In this document: positions 1 through 8,000 of the stretch, in pieces
Numbering within the stretch: the first letter of the stretch is position 1
Layout of the letters: the number at the start of each line of letters is the position of its first letter
From: an uncultured Eubacteriales bacterium
GTDB lineage: Bacteria; Bacillota; Clostridia; Oscillospirales; UBA644
Assembly (NCBI GenBank): GCA_934486965.1
Contig: CAKSQP010000004.1
Span: forward strand, 1 to 44,607
Direction of reading: 5' to 3'
Length of the DNA stretch: 44,607 nt
The notes under the pieces: model-generated
What the model was told of the DNA's origin: nothing
The model's database searches: none
The model's input: only the letters and a program-made list of their open reading frames with translations
Position numbers and translations under genes: made by a program

Positions 1-1901
1 TCCTTATCCTCCTGAGGATCGGGGCTTGAATACGGAATAAGGACTTCCCTTGTCTTTATCTTTGATACAAGCGTTTCGACTCCGTTTATATGGTCGTCGT
101 GCATGTGAGAAATTATCAGTTTGTCTATTTTGTCGTAGCCCTTTGAAAGGATATATTCGGCACAGCGGTCGCCCGGTTCGACGGTTCCGCCGCAATCGTA
201 AACATAAACTTTGTCGCCGCAGGTAATGACCGTGCAGTTGCCTTGCCCGACATCGATAAACGCGACTTCTATCTTCCCCTCGGGACGGGAAGAGTCGACG
301 GAATTTCCGGTAAAGAAATATACGCCTATCGAAAGAACTATTACAAGAAACGCAACGACGGCGGAGCGCAGTGTCCCGATCTTACGCCTTTTGTCTTTCT
401 TTTTGACGGGAGACACGATAAGCCAGACGATGAGCGCCGCAAGCGCCAGAGCGATGACAGACAGAATGAGCCACCAATCCCCGACGAAACTCATATCGAG
501 AGTATAGGAAGACGCGGACCCCGCGAGAAACGAGGTGAATTTTGCGGAAAGCATAATAAGGGAAACTCCGATCTTTGAAATGTACGCGCACGGTAACGCG
601 AAAAACGAAAGCAAAGGGAAGAACGAGATTATCAGCGCGACAACGGCAAACACGAAAGAAAACGTAACGAACGGGAAAATCAGAATGTTGCCCAGGATCC
701 CGAGATACGAAGCCGTGCCGAAGCAGGCTATAGATACGGGAAATGTCGCGACCGTACAGACAACGGAAGTTATTACCGCCGAGACTATTCCGCCCGAAAG
801 TTTTCCGAGGCGGACGGAACAGCGGATAAACAGGAAGTTTACGATAACCGTATGAAGAGGTTTATAAAAGAAGACTATCGCCGCGGTCGACGCAAACGAT
901 AAAAGAAAAGACGGCGAAGAAACTATAAACGGATCGAAAAGAACTATAAGGAAAAGCGCAAGTCCGAAAGTATTCTTCGTATCGGAGCGCCTGTTCACCG
1001 CCGAACCGATAAGCAGAACGAACTGCATTATGACGGCACGGATAACCGACGGAGAAAATCCGGAAAGAGCGGCAAGCAACAGCATTGCAGAAGCCGCCGC
1101 AACATATTTGAGATATTTGTGCCCCGCTTTCGCAAACAGCGCAAAGAAGAAAACGGAAAGAATTCCGACGTGAAGACCGGAGACCGCAAGAAGATGGGAA
1201 ATGCCCGCGGCTCTGAAATCCTCCTTTATTTCGGGATCTATATCGGAAGTGTCTCCGAAGAGAAAGCCTTTGACGACATCGGCAACATCGCCGAAAAGAT
1301 ATTCGAGACGGCTTTCCGCCGCGATCTTTATCCTGTTTATCTTTACGTTCGGGTCGTTCGGATCGGGAGATATGACCGAAGCCTGTCCCTTGTTTTTCGC
1401 GAAGAAAGAAACGCCGTTGTAACGGTAATAATAGTTCCGCTCTCCCTTTTCGAATTCGAATAAAGAAGAAACGCGGCTTCCGACGGAGATATTTTCTTCG
1501 TTGAATCCGTAAAATACGATATTTACGTCTTTCAGTTCTTCGGGACTTTCTATTTTCCCGAAATAACGGTAATAGCCGTTTGAAGTAACCGTCGGTTCCC
1601 TGTAAATGTAAACCGTACATTCTTTTTCGGAGCCCGAATATCCGTTCTGTACGGACAGCATCTCCGAATTCTTTACCGCCCAGATATTTCCGACGATAAA
1701 GAACACGGTAAGAAAGAGAACCGCCGCAAGACAGAGTTCCTTTCTTTTCGGCTTTACGACCGAAAAGCAGGAGATCGCCGCAATAAGAACAAGAGGTATT
1801 ACGGCAAATGCGGTATCGAAACTTACCGAACTGAAAATAAACTCGCGCAGGAACGCCGAAACAAAAGCCGCGACGCCCGTAATAAGAAGCGGTCTTTTCA
1901 T
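1..1901 (-). CDS. comEC: ComEC/Rec2 DNA uptake channel, C-terminus cut by window edge
   Basis: Polytopic membrane protein that carries single-stranded DNA across the membrane during transformation. About 633 residues are visible. They comprise an N-terminal region with two membrane segments and a soluble DUF4131-like part, a competence domain with the signature HLLAVSGLHVGIL, many hydrophobic helices, then the start of a metallo-beta-lactamase domain with AFIDVGQGNC and the metal motif HMHDDHINGV. The reading frame is open to base 1, so the end of the MBL domain lies outside. The ATG at 1901 follows GGGGA at a workable distance. A longer overlapping frame starting at 1917 is arginine-rich and is a shadow. 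ComEC is often present in clostridia without a proven competence phenotype, so activity is inferred. Confidence 0.93.
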   Translation of the reverse strand, partial: MKRPLLITGVAAFVSAFLREFIFSSVSFDTAFAVIPLVLIAAISCFSVVKPKRKELCLAAVLFLTVFFIVGNIWAVKNSEMLSVQNGYSGSEKECTVYIYREPTVTSNGYYRYFGKIESPEELKDVNIVFYGFNEENISVGSRVSSLFEFEKGERNYYYRYNGVSFFAKNKGQASVISPDPNDPNVKINRIKIAAESRLEYLFGDVADVVKGFLFGDTSDIDPEIKEDFRAAGISHLLAVSGLHVGILSVFFFALFAKAGHKYLKYVAAASAMLLLAALSGFSPSVIRAVIMQFVLLIGSAVNRRSDTKNTFGLALFLIVLFDPFIVSSPSFLLSFASTAAIVFFYKPLHTVIVNFLFIRCSVRLGKLSGGIVSAVITSVVCTVATFPVSIACFGTASYLGILGNILIFPFVTFSFVFAVVALIISFFPLLSFFALPCAYISKIGVSLIMLSAKFTSFLAGSASSYTLDMSFVGDWWLILSVIALALAALIVWLIVSPVKKKDKRRKIGTLRSAVVAFLVIVLSIGVYFFTGNSVDSSRPEGKIEVAFIDVGQGNCTVITCGDKVYVYDCGGTVEPGDRCAEYILSKGYDKIDKLIISHMHDDHINGVETLVSKIKTREVLIPYSSPDPQEDK

Positions 1902-1976
1902 ACAAAAATATCCCCATATCGTATTCGTTTCAGTCTATCATGTAAATATGGCAAAAGTACGAAAAAACCGCCGATT

Positions 1977-2552
1977 TCAGTCATTTTTCGTAAAAAATGA
2001 GACCGTCAGATAGGCGGAAACAAGGAGCAGGGAAAAATTGCCCGTTCCCGAAAGAAAAACAAATAAAGACAGCGAAAACAGCGCCGCGATAAACACGAAA
2101 GAAACGGTTTTGCTGATAAAAACAGCCCTTTTATATGCAAGCGCCCGAAAAAGGATATTCCGCAGTACCCTGCCGCCGTCGAGAGGGAAAACGGGAAGAA
2201 TATTCAGGAGGAAATATGCAAGGTTATACGCAATAAAAACTCCGTTTTCCTCAAAATACAGGCTTTTGCTTATAAGAAACGCAAGAAGCGCAATAATAAG
2301 GTTGAAAAGAGGCCCTGCAAGGAGCGCCGTGTTTTCCTTTGCAAAGGAGAGTTTCGAAGTGCTTGAAAACTCTGCGGAAATTCCGAACGGAAGCACCCTG
2401 ACAGACTTTATTCTCGCTTTGAAAACATAGTAGAAAAACAGGTGTGCGCTTTCGTGAAAGGAAGCCGAAACAAAAATATAAACGAGCGTTTTTCCGCCAT
2501 CGAAAAGATAAAAAAGCCCCCAGAAAACGAGGGTCAGGATATCGCCTTTCAC
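1977..2552 (-). CDS. spoIVFB: M50 site-2 protease, SpoIVFB-like
   Basis: Intramembrane zinc metalloprotease of 191 aa. The zinc motif HESAH lies near residue 40 and the third-ligand motif FPLDGGR near residue 130, between hydrophobic helices, which is the standard M50B arrangement. In endospore formers SpoIVFB cleaves pro-sigma-K in the mother cell. The protein is shorter than Bacillus SpoIVFB (288 aa) and has no CBS domain in this frame. I place the start at a GTG at 2552 that overlaps the TGA of the upstream small gene (GTGA), indicating translational coupling. The ATG at 2735 in the same frame would only read through that gene out of frame. It could alternatively be a generic M50 protease such as one acting on anti-sigma factors. 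Confidence 0.8.
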   Translation of the reverse strand: MKGDILTLVFWGLFYLFDGGKTLVYIFVSASFHESAHLFFYYVFKARIKSVRVLPFGISAEFSSTSKLSFAKENTALLAGPLFNLIIALLAFLISKSLYFEENGVFIAYNLAYFLLNILPVFPLDGGRVLRNILFRALAYKRAVFISKTVSFVFIAALFSLSLFVFLSGTGNFSLLLVSAYLTVSFFTKND

Positions 2553-2773
2553 TTTTCCGGGGTTATCTTCATTGTATCGTATATAAGTCCGTCCATATCG
2601 AATGCAGACTTTTCGACGACAGTCACGTTGCCGAATACCGACGTTTCCGAAAAAACGGGCGTCGGCGTTTCCGAAATAAAGGTTTTCGCAGTGTAAAAAC
2701 CCGTAACGTAGATTATCGCAAAAATAAGTCTCCAACCGAGAAAGAACTTCAATCGCGACGGTATTTTTTTCAT
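2549..2773 (-). CDS. Small membrane protein coupled to the SpoIVFB-like protease
   Basis: A 74-aa protein with a basic N-terminus and one hydrophobic segment (about residues 10-28), followed by a polar tail. It starts at an ATG at 2773 behind GGAAGTGA and overlaps the protease start by four bases. In Bacillus the gene in this position is spoIVFA, which tethers and inhibits SpoIVFB, but SpoIVFA is about 260 aa with a LytM domain and this protein has no such domain. It may be a reduced regulatory partner or an unrelated anchor. I recognise no family, so function is inferred from position only. Confidence 0.65.
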   Translation of the reverse strand: MKKIPSRLKFFLGWRLIFAIIYVTGFYTAKTFISETPTPVFSETSVFGNVTVVEKSAFDMDGLIYDTMKITPEK

Positions 2774-2830
2774 TTCATCACTTCCCGCATATAAAATTAT
2801 GAAATTTCTTTAAGTTTTATGTTATCCGTA

Positions 2831-2859
2831 TTGACAAAAAAAGTTTTTAACTGTATAAT
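2831..2859 (+). promoter_or_regulatory. Sigma-A promoter of rodA
   Basis: TTGACA at 2831-2836 and TATAAT at 2854-2859 with a 17-bp spacer that is A/T rich. Both boxes match consensus. It lies 38 bp before the rodA start and between two divergent genes. Confidence 0.85.
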
Positions 2860-2897
2860 AAATAAGGTTCACGATAAATTTTCGGGAGGGCTTTGAA

Positions 2898-4040
2898 GTG
2901 AGAGACTTCTTCTCCGCCGTGGGAGCCGCGGTCTGGAACTATATCAGAGAAGCAGATAAGCTTTTGGCTGTCGCAGTCCTCACCCTTTCGGCTTTCGGAG
3001 TTGTCGCCATTTCGAGCGCGACGATGTACGACCCGTCTCTCCAAAAAAGATCCGTCATCATTCAGACGGCGGCTATCCTTATCGGATTTCTGATAATGAT
3101 AATCCTGTCTAAAATAGACTACGATATCCTGTCGGAACTTTCTCCGTATATTGTGGGGTTCGCGTTTCTTCTGAATCTGTTCACAGCGATTTTTGCCCCT
3201 AATATCAACGGAAACAAAAACTGGCTCATTATAGGTCCTATCTCGGTCCAGACTTCGGAAATAACGAAAGCGTTCTTCGCGCTTACGATATCGTCCCATC
3301 TGAGAAAGATCGGAGGAGAACCCGCAAGTTTCAAAAACATTCTGTTTCTCGGCTTGCATTTCCTCTGTTACGCCGCGCCGATAGTTTTACAGAAAGATAT
3401 AGGTTCGGTACTCGTTTATCTTTGTGCATTCGCCGTTCTTTTGTATATGTCGGGACTTCAGTACAGATACCTGATAGCCGGCGGAGTTATCGTCGTTGCG
3501 GCAGTTCCTCTCGTATGGAAATTTCTTTCGACGTATCAGAAAGCACGTATAATCTACGGTTTTCAGCCCGAACTCGACCCCCTCGGATACGGACTCCAGC
3601 CGCTTGTTTCGAAAATTGCGCTCGGTTCGGGAGGACTTACGGGACTCGGATACGGAAACGGAATTCAGACCCAGAACGACCTTCTCCCAGCAAGCAACAC
3701 CGACTTTATTTTCGGAATTATCGGTGAAGAATTCGGCTTTATCGGCTGTACGTTCGTTATTTTAATGCTTGTCGTCATAGTTCTTTTAATTGCGCGGGAC
3801 GCGTCAAAGGCGAAAGACTATTGCGGAAAATATATCTGTATAACCGTCGCTTCGATTATAGCGGTACAGACGGTAATAAATATCGGAATGTGCGTGGGGC
3901 TCTCCCCCGTCATCGGTATTACCCTGCCGTTCGTAAGTTACGGAGGCTCTTCGGTTCTCAGTATGTATATCTGTCTCGGACTCGTTCAGGGTACGAGAAT
4001 AAGAAGAGAAAAGGTCCTCAATTTCACCCGCAGATACTAA
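2898..4040 (+). CDS. rodA: RodA/FtsW/SpoVE (SEDS) peptidoglycan glycosyltransferase
   Basis: Integral membrane SEDS protein of 380 aa with about ten hydrophobic helices. It polymerises lipid II glycan strands with a class B PBP partner. Family signatures visible are GSGGLTGLGYGNG, the NTDFIFGIIGEE segment containing the conserved Asp/Glu cluster in the large extracellular loop, and PFVSYGGSS near the C-terminus. The start is a GTG at 2898 preceded by GGGAGGG seven bases upstream. No penicillin-binding protein gene is adjacent. RodA (elongation) is preferred over FtsW because it stands outside a division cluster and has the RodA-like length, but SpoVE-like use during sporulation cannot be excluded. 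Confidence 0.88.
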   Translation: MRDFFSAVGAAVWNYIREADKLLAVAVLTLSAFGVVAISSATMYDPSLQKRSVIIQTAAILIGFLIMIILSKIDYDILSELSPYIVGFAFLLNLFTAIFAPNINGNKNWLIIGPISVQTSEITKAFFALTISSHLRKIGGEPASFKNILFLGLHFLCYAAPIVLQKDIGSVLVYLCAFAVLLYMSGLQYRYLIAGGVIVVAAVPLVWKFLSTYQKARIIYGFQPELDPLGYGLQPLVSKIALGSGGLTGLGYGNGIQTQNDLLPASNTDFIFGIIGEEFGFIGCTFVILMLVVIVLLIARDASKAKDYCGKYICITVASIIAVQTVINIGMCVGLSPVIGITLPFVSYGGSSVLSMYICLGLVQGTRIRREKVLNFTRRY

Positions 4041-4088
4041 AAACAGATCACGGCAGCCGCCGTACGGCGGTTTCCGTATCTTATATAT

Positions 4089-4164
4089 GCTGATGTAGCA
4101 CAGTCGGTAGTGCAGCTGATTCGTAATCAGCAGGTCGTGCGTTCAAGTCGCATCATCAGCTCCA
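4089..4164 (+). tRNA. tRNA-Thr (anticodon CGT)
   Basis: Cloverleaf with acceptor GCTGATG paired to CATCAGC and an encoded CCA end. The anticodon stem CTGAT/ATCAG holds loop TTCGTAA, giving anticodon CGT, and the T-loop is TTCAAGT. It lies 48 bp after rodA, separated by the small palindrome CCGCCGTACGGCGG (4057-4070), and is followed immediately by a strong terminator. It may be read through from the rodA promoter. Confidence 0.95.
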
Positions 4165-4200
4165 AAACCCCAAAGGATATCCTTTGGGGTTTTACTTTTT
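4164..4200 (+). terminator. Intrinsic terminator after tRNA-Thr
   Basis: A perfect palindrome at 4164-4193 (arm AAAACCCCAAAGG, loop ATAT region) followed by T-rich sequence. Its symmetric A and T runs would let it act on both strands, stopping tRNA transcription from the left and the amino-acid gene pair from the right. Confidence 0.9.
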
Positions 4201-4225
4201 CACTATTCACTTTTCACTCTTCACT
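4199..4225. repeat. Short TTCACT-type tandem repeats
   Basis: Four imperfect copies of a TTCACT unit spaced by one or two bases, directly after the tRNA terminator. The rest of 4226-4287 holds nothing I recognise. Such short repeats are seen at intergenic junctions and could mark an old insertion boundary, but that is inference. Confidence 0.6.
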
Positions 4226-4287
4226 AAAACAGAACACCTTTTTATCCGACAGAAAAAATGACTTCAACTTCCTGTCGAACCTCCTTT

Positions 4288-5271
4288 TCAAAATAAAAAC
4301 CATGTTCCGAGGTTCTGATTCATTGCTTCTTTATAAACCATTGCGGCTGTCACATTATCCTGAACAGCCATACCGGTAGTATCAAAAATTGTAATTTCAT
4401 CACTGTTGGTTCGTCCCGGCTTTTTTCCTGCAATCAGTTCGCCGATTTCCCCGTAAATATCGGATTCTTTGATACACCCCGACATAACGGCATTGCGTGT
4501 TTCTCCGCGTGAAACACATTGCATAATACTGTCATTTACAATCTTTGCCTTACAAAAAATCGAGGGTTCTAACTCGTTTTTTCCTGCCATATCCGCACCG
4601 ACGGCGATAATGTGCGTTCCCTTGCGGACAAGATTTGCAGGCACAAGAAAGTTTTTTGACGGAGTTGTGGTTACAATAACATCTGCACTTTGCAATGCAT
4701 TTTCCACAGTATCGCAGACAGTCACGGAAACGGGCAATTCAGTTTCAACATCTTCTTTATATTTTAACAGTGCTGCAGTATTACGGCTGTATACCCTAAC
4801 TTGCTTAATCGGAAGAACATAGCTCAGGGCATAGACTTGCAGCCTTGCCTGTGTTCCGCTGCCGATGACACAAACCGTTTCCGAGTCTTTTCGCGCCAGA
4901 TATTCGGCTGAAATTGCTCCCGCTGCGGCTGTGCGGATACCGGTGATCAGACTTCCGTCCATGATACAGAGAACTGCACCTGTTGCGGCGTCTGAAATCT
5001 GAATCGTACCGATCATAGTCGGCAAATCGTTTATTTTTCCGTTATCATAAAAACCGGAAGCAATTTTGACCGACACATATTTATTCAAAAGATTGCAACA
5101 GGATTTTATATCTGTTTCACCGTTATACTCGGGCTTTTCCACAGACACAATATCCGGCTGTTGAATTTTTCCCTGCTGAAATGCAAGGTACCCATCTTTG
5201 ACGGCAGCAATGACATTATCCACTGTCAGAATCGACTGCACATCGTTTTTGCTTAATAATAATGTTTTCAT
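4288..5271 (-). CDS. Ornithine cyclodeaminase / mu-crystallin family protein
   Basis: A 327-aa NAD(P)-binding protein of the OCD/mu-crystallin fold. Visible are the RTAAAGAISAEYLA substrate-domain motif near residue 115, the Rossmann motif VIGSGTQARLQ near residue 137, and the conserved GADMAGKNEL segment near residue 227. Members include ornithine and lysine cyclodeaminases, alanine and tauropine-type dehydrogenases and ketimine reductases, so the substrate cannot be read from sequence. It starts at an ATG at 5271 behind AAGGAAAG, 22 bp after the aminotransferase stop, and is almost certainly co-transcribed with it. A role making or recycling a cyclic or non-protein amino acid with its partner is an inference. 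Base composition and oligonucleotide texture look less host-like than in neighbouring genes. Confidence 0.88.
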   Translation of the reverse strand: MKTLLLSKNDVQSILTVDNVIAAVKDGYLAFQQGKIQQPDIVSVEKPEYNGETDIKSCCNLLNKYVSVKIASGFYDNGKINDLPTMIGTIQISDAATGAVLCIMDGSLITGIRTAAAGAISAEYLARKDSETVCVIGSGTQARLQVYALSYVLPIKQVRVYSRNTAALLKYKEDVETELPVSVTVCDTVENALQSADVIVTTTPSKNFLVPANLVRKGTHIIAVGADMAGKNELEPSIFCKAKIVNDSIMQCVSRGETRNAVMSGCIKESDIYGEIGELIAGKKPGRTNSDEITIFDTTGMAVQDNVTAAMVYKEAMNQNLGTWFLF

Positions 5272-5293
5272 AATCTTTCCTTACCACCAAAAA

Positions 5294-6421
5294 TTATCGG
5301 GAGAACCCGTTTTCAGACAGAAATTCCTCAAATTTGTCGAGTGCCTCGGGTACGCCCTTGCGACCGTATCCCATTCTGAAATACTGACCTTCAACATCAT
5401 AAATATCGGCAGGCAAAAGAAGAACACCTTTTTTGTCCACTGCCGTTTGGCAGAAATCTTTAACGGGCATATCTATAAGCAACTTGTGGAAAGCAACCGG
5501 GCCGCAGGAAATAGGACGCTTGCTGAAAAGATCCGTATGCCGTTCAAAAAAAGCGTCTGCATACTTAATGTTTTCACGAATCAGATCAGTGCTTCGTTTA
5601 AGCAGCATATCGCCATGCTTTAATGCAATCTTTGAAAGATATTCGGAGGGTGCGGAATCGCAGATACTCATATAGTGCTTGAACTTAACCACCTTTTCAA
5701 GCGTGTCAATATCCTTTGTTGCAAGCCAGCCGACACGAAGTCCCGCCAGTCCGTAGGCTTTGGACATGACGCCGAGAGAAACGCCTTTTTCATAATGGTC
5801 TGCGATCCAATCCCGCTTTTCTCCGTCCGTTTCCAAGCCCTTATATACTTCATCGGAAAACAGATAAATATTGTGTCTGCGGCAGATATCGCAAAGAGTT
5901 TCGATTTCCTCATTCGTGAAGGTGTATCCTGTCGGATTGTTCGGTGTATTGACGGCAATCAGTTTTGTATTCGGCTGAATCAGAGTTTCAAGTTCTTCGA
6001 AATCAATTACCCATCTTTCACCGTCATCGTGAAGATGCCATTTGGATACGGTGCAGCCGGGAACGGAATTGGCTACCTCATAGGCAGACTGATAGTTCGG
6101 GTACATGGCTATCATGTGGTCGCCGGGATCGAGCATTATATTCATATAACCGAAAATCGCTTCCTGTGCACCGTGAAAAACCAGCACATTTTCCGCTTTC
6201 ATATCCCGATAAAGCGAAGCAATGATACTGCGGAGTTCAGGATCCCCCCATGTTTCCGTATATCCGAGCCACAGTTTCAGATATTCCTCTTTTGCTCCCG
6301 GTTCCAGAGAAAGCAATTCCTCGGTACGCATGGATTCACAATCCGACTGTGTAAGCAGATAAGGCGCTGTAAACTCATATTTCCCGAAATAGCATTCCAA
6401 CTTAAAATCATTTATTTTCAT
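5294..6421 (-). CDS. PLP-dependent class I/II aminotransferase
   Basis: A fold-type I aminotransferase of 375 aa. Substrate and cofactor motifs are visible: NTPNNPTGY near residue 165, SDEVYKG near 195, and the Schiff-base lysine in SKAYGLAGLRVGW near 225. Overall spacing (short N-terminus with a WGDPELR motif) resembles the capreomycidine synthase-like subgroup, although that is a weak subfamily call. The ATG at 6421 sits behind GGAGG, and an in-frame ATG 15 bases upstream lacks such a site. It is transcribed first in a two-gene unit with the OCD-family gene, suggesting linked transamination and imine reduction or cyclodeamination of one amino acid. Confidence 0.87.
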   Translation of the reverse strand: MKINDFKLECYFGKYEFTAPYLLTQSDCESMRTEELLSLEPGAKEEYLKLWLGYTETWGDPELRSIIASLYRDMKAENVLVFHGAQEAIFGYMNIMLDPGDHMIAMYPNYQSAYEVANSVPGCTVSKWHLHDDGERWVIDFEELETLIQPNTKLIAVNTPNNPTGYTFTNEEIETLCDICRRHNIYLFSDEVYKGLETDGEKRDWIADHYEKGVSLGVMSKAYGLAGLRVGWLATKDIDTLEKVVKFKHYMSICDSAPSEYLSKIALKHGDMLLKRSTDLIRENIKYADAFFERHTDLFSKRPISCGPVAFHKLLIDMPVKDFCQTAVDKKGVLLLPADIYDVEGQYFRMGYGRKGVPEALDKFEEFLSENGFSR

Positions 6422-6454
6422 GGTAAACCTCCGCAATTGCTGATATCAGAATAC

Positions 6455-6463
6455 ATTATAACA
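6455..6463 (-). promoter_or_regulatory. Extended -10 promoter of the aminotransferase unit
   Basis: TGTTATAAT read on the minus strand is a good extended -10 element with no clear -35 box. An inverted repeat ACTGCT-N10-AGCAGT at 6483-6504 lies 20-45 bp upstream and could be an operator for an unknown regulator. Confidence 0.5.
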
Positions 6464-6540
6464 TCGAATTGTAAAAAAATCTACTGCTGTAAAGTATAAG
6501 CAGTGTGACAAAACCATTTTCTCTTTGGATATGAACCGCA

Positions 6541-6573
6541 AAAAAAGAAGCCCGAAACGGGCTTCTTTTTTTC
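6541..6573 (-). terminator. Intrinsic terminator, works on both strands
   Basis: GAAGCCCG-AAA-CGGGCTTC stem with A and T runs on either side. On the minus strand it follows the secreted-protein gene, whose stop is about 12 bp away. Confidence 0.9.
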
Positions 6574-6584
6574 AAATCAGATAA

Positions 6585-7904
6585 TTATCTGTTATAGTTT
6601 TTCTTTGCTTTAACAAGAACAACGGCACAGCCTGCGGAGACGATTGCGGTTACTGCAAGGACTGCGGTAAGAGCGTCTGCGGTGTTGTCGGGTTTCTTTA
6701 TGTTGTTTCCGTTATTATTGTTGTTATTTCCGTTGTTGCCGTTGTCTATCGGGGGATACGGATCATCGTAGGTAAAGCCTGCGATACGCGCGTCGAAATC
6801 GGAAACGGTTACGGCATATTCTTCTATTGCAGCCTGTACCTCTCCGTTAAGACGGTCGAATTTTTCAGAGTAGGATTTCGAGTCTTCGGTAAAAGATGTT
6901 GCCTGTGCGGAAGGTCTGTACTGAACTATTCCCGAAATAGGATACTCTCTGAAACCGTATGTATCCTTTGTTTCAAGTTCTTCGGAAAGCACTTCTTTAT
7001 ACTCTTTGATGCCCTCAAGAAGTTCTGCGTCTCCGTCATTTATATTGTTTGCAATATAATCCAATTCAGCAATAAGTCTGTATGATTCGGAGGCGGATTT
7101 AAGAAGCATGTGGCCGTCTGTATTTATAAATTCCATAAAAGCCTTGAGGTATTCATAGGCGTCTTTGGCAGTTGCCGCAGTATTCATTGCAGCCTTGGTT
7201 TCTTCGATTTTATCCTTTATGATCTGAGTATTAGCATCTCTGCCCGCCACATAAAGATCCGGATCAAGGGTCAGAAAGTGTTCGAAGAGGCCGTTGATGC
7301 CTTTATCATCGCCCACTTTGGAGTTTGCATAGAAATCTTTATATGTATCGGTATTGGTTATGAAACGTTTTGCAAAGGTGTAAAGATATCCCGAATCAGG
7401 TTTATCTTTATCTTTAAGAGACATCGGCCATACAAAAGCAAGTTCGTCTGCTTTTGCCACTTTTCTAAGGTCTTTTTCTTCGATAAGTTTTGAAAAATCG
7501 TAGAAATAACCGAAAAGTTTGTCTGTAAGGAAGATTACTTCCGCGTCATGTCCGCCCCACATCCATGTTTCAAGGAAGAGGGCTATATCCTGAAGATTTC
7601 TGTCGGAGGGATCAGCCTTATAGTTCTTAATAAGGATATCGAGACCTTCGACAAGGCCCTTACCGAAAATGTCCTGATTTACGGTATCAAAATCGGTTTT
7701 TGCATTGGTAGCGACCTTTGAAGGGGGAACATTTCCGGGTTTTACAACTCCGTCTGCGTAATCACGGATATTCTGAAGATCCGAAATAACTCTTTCCTGT
7801 TCGGTGGTTTCGGTCGCAGAAGTCATTATCGGCATAGCGAAAGAAACGACCATACAGAGAACAAGAGTAATCAAGACAGAAAGTTTGATTTTGTTGTTTT
7901 TCAT
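6585..7904 (-). CDS. Secreted, C-terminally anchored protein of unknown function
   Basis: A 439-aa protein that I do not assign to a family. Residues 1-30 form a signal peptide (basic start, hydrophobic core, likely cleavage after MTSA). Residues 31-385 are polar and mostly helix-forming, with several Trp/Tyr-rich patches such as ETWMWGGHD. Around residues 392-405 there is a proline and then an asparagine/glycine-rich linker, followed by KPDNTADA, a hydrophobic segment and a basic tail ending KKNYNR. This C-terminal layout resembles a degenerate sorting signal or simple membrane anchor. The gene is monocistronic with its own near-consensus promoter and terminator and a strong AAGGAGAG site before the ATG, so high expression is likely. 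Confidence 0.8.
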   Translation of the reverse strand: MKNNKIKLSVLITLVLCMVVSFAMPIMTSATETTEQERVISDLQNIRDYADGVVKPGNVPPSKVATNAKTDFDTVNQDIFGKGLVEGLDILIKNYKADPSDRNLQDIALFLETWMWGGHDAEVIFLTDKLFGYFYDFSKLIEEKDLRKVAKADELAFVWPMSLKDKDKPDSGYLYTFAKRFITNTDTYKDFYANSKVGDDKGINGLFEHFLTLDPDLYVAGRDANTQIIKDKIEETKAAMNTAATAKDAYEYLKAFMEFINTDGHMLLKSASESYRLIAELDYIANNINDGDAELLEGIKEYKEVLSEELETKDTYGFREYPISGIVQYRPSAQATSFTEDSKSYSEKFDRLNGEVQAAIEEYAVTVSDFDARIAGFTYDDPYPPIDNGNNGNNNNNNGNNIKKPDNTADALTAVLAVTAIVSAGCAVVLVKAKKNYNR

Positions 7905-7956
7905 TGTTTTTCTCTCCTTTTCAAAAAGTGTTTACAGTTGTCCGCTGAACATTTTC

Positions 7957-7985
7957 AGTATATCAATATCGATGAAATTTGTCAA
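7957..7985 (-). promoter_or_regulatory. Sigma-A promoter of the secreted-protein gene
   Basis: On the minus strand TTGACA (7985-7980) and TATACT (7962-7957) are separated by 17 bp. It sits 53 bp before the start codon. Confidence 0.85.
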
Positions 7986-8000
7986 GTATTTTTACAGAAT

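Noticed and set aside
862..1917. A 351-codon arginine-rich open frame on the minus strand
   Set aside because: It is a frame-shifted shadow of comEC; the true frame carries the HLLAVSGLHVGIL and HMHDDHINGV motifs and is open to the window edge.
4199..4225. CRISPR-like array
   Set aside because: Units are only about six bases with no spacers of regular length, and no cas genes are present anywhere in the window.
4139..6540. Direct repeat of the tRNA-Thr 3' end marking an integration site
   Set aside because: I found no second copy of the tRNA 3' sequence on the far side of the gene pair, so integration is only suspected.
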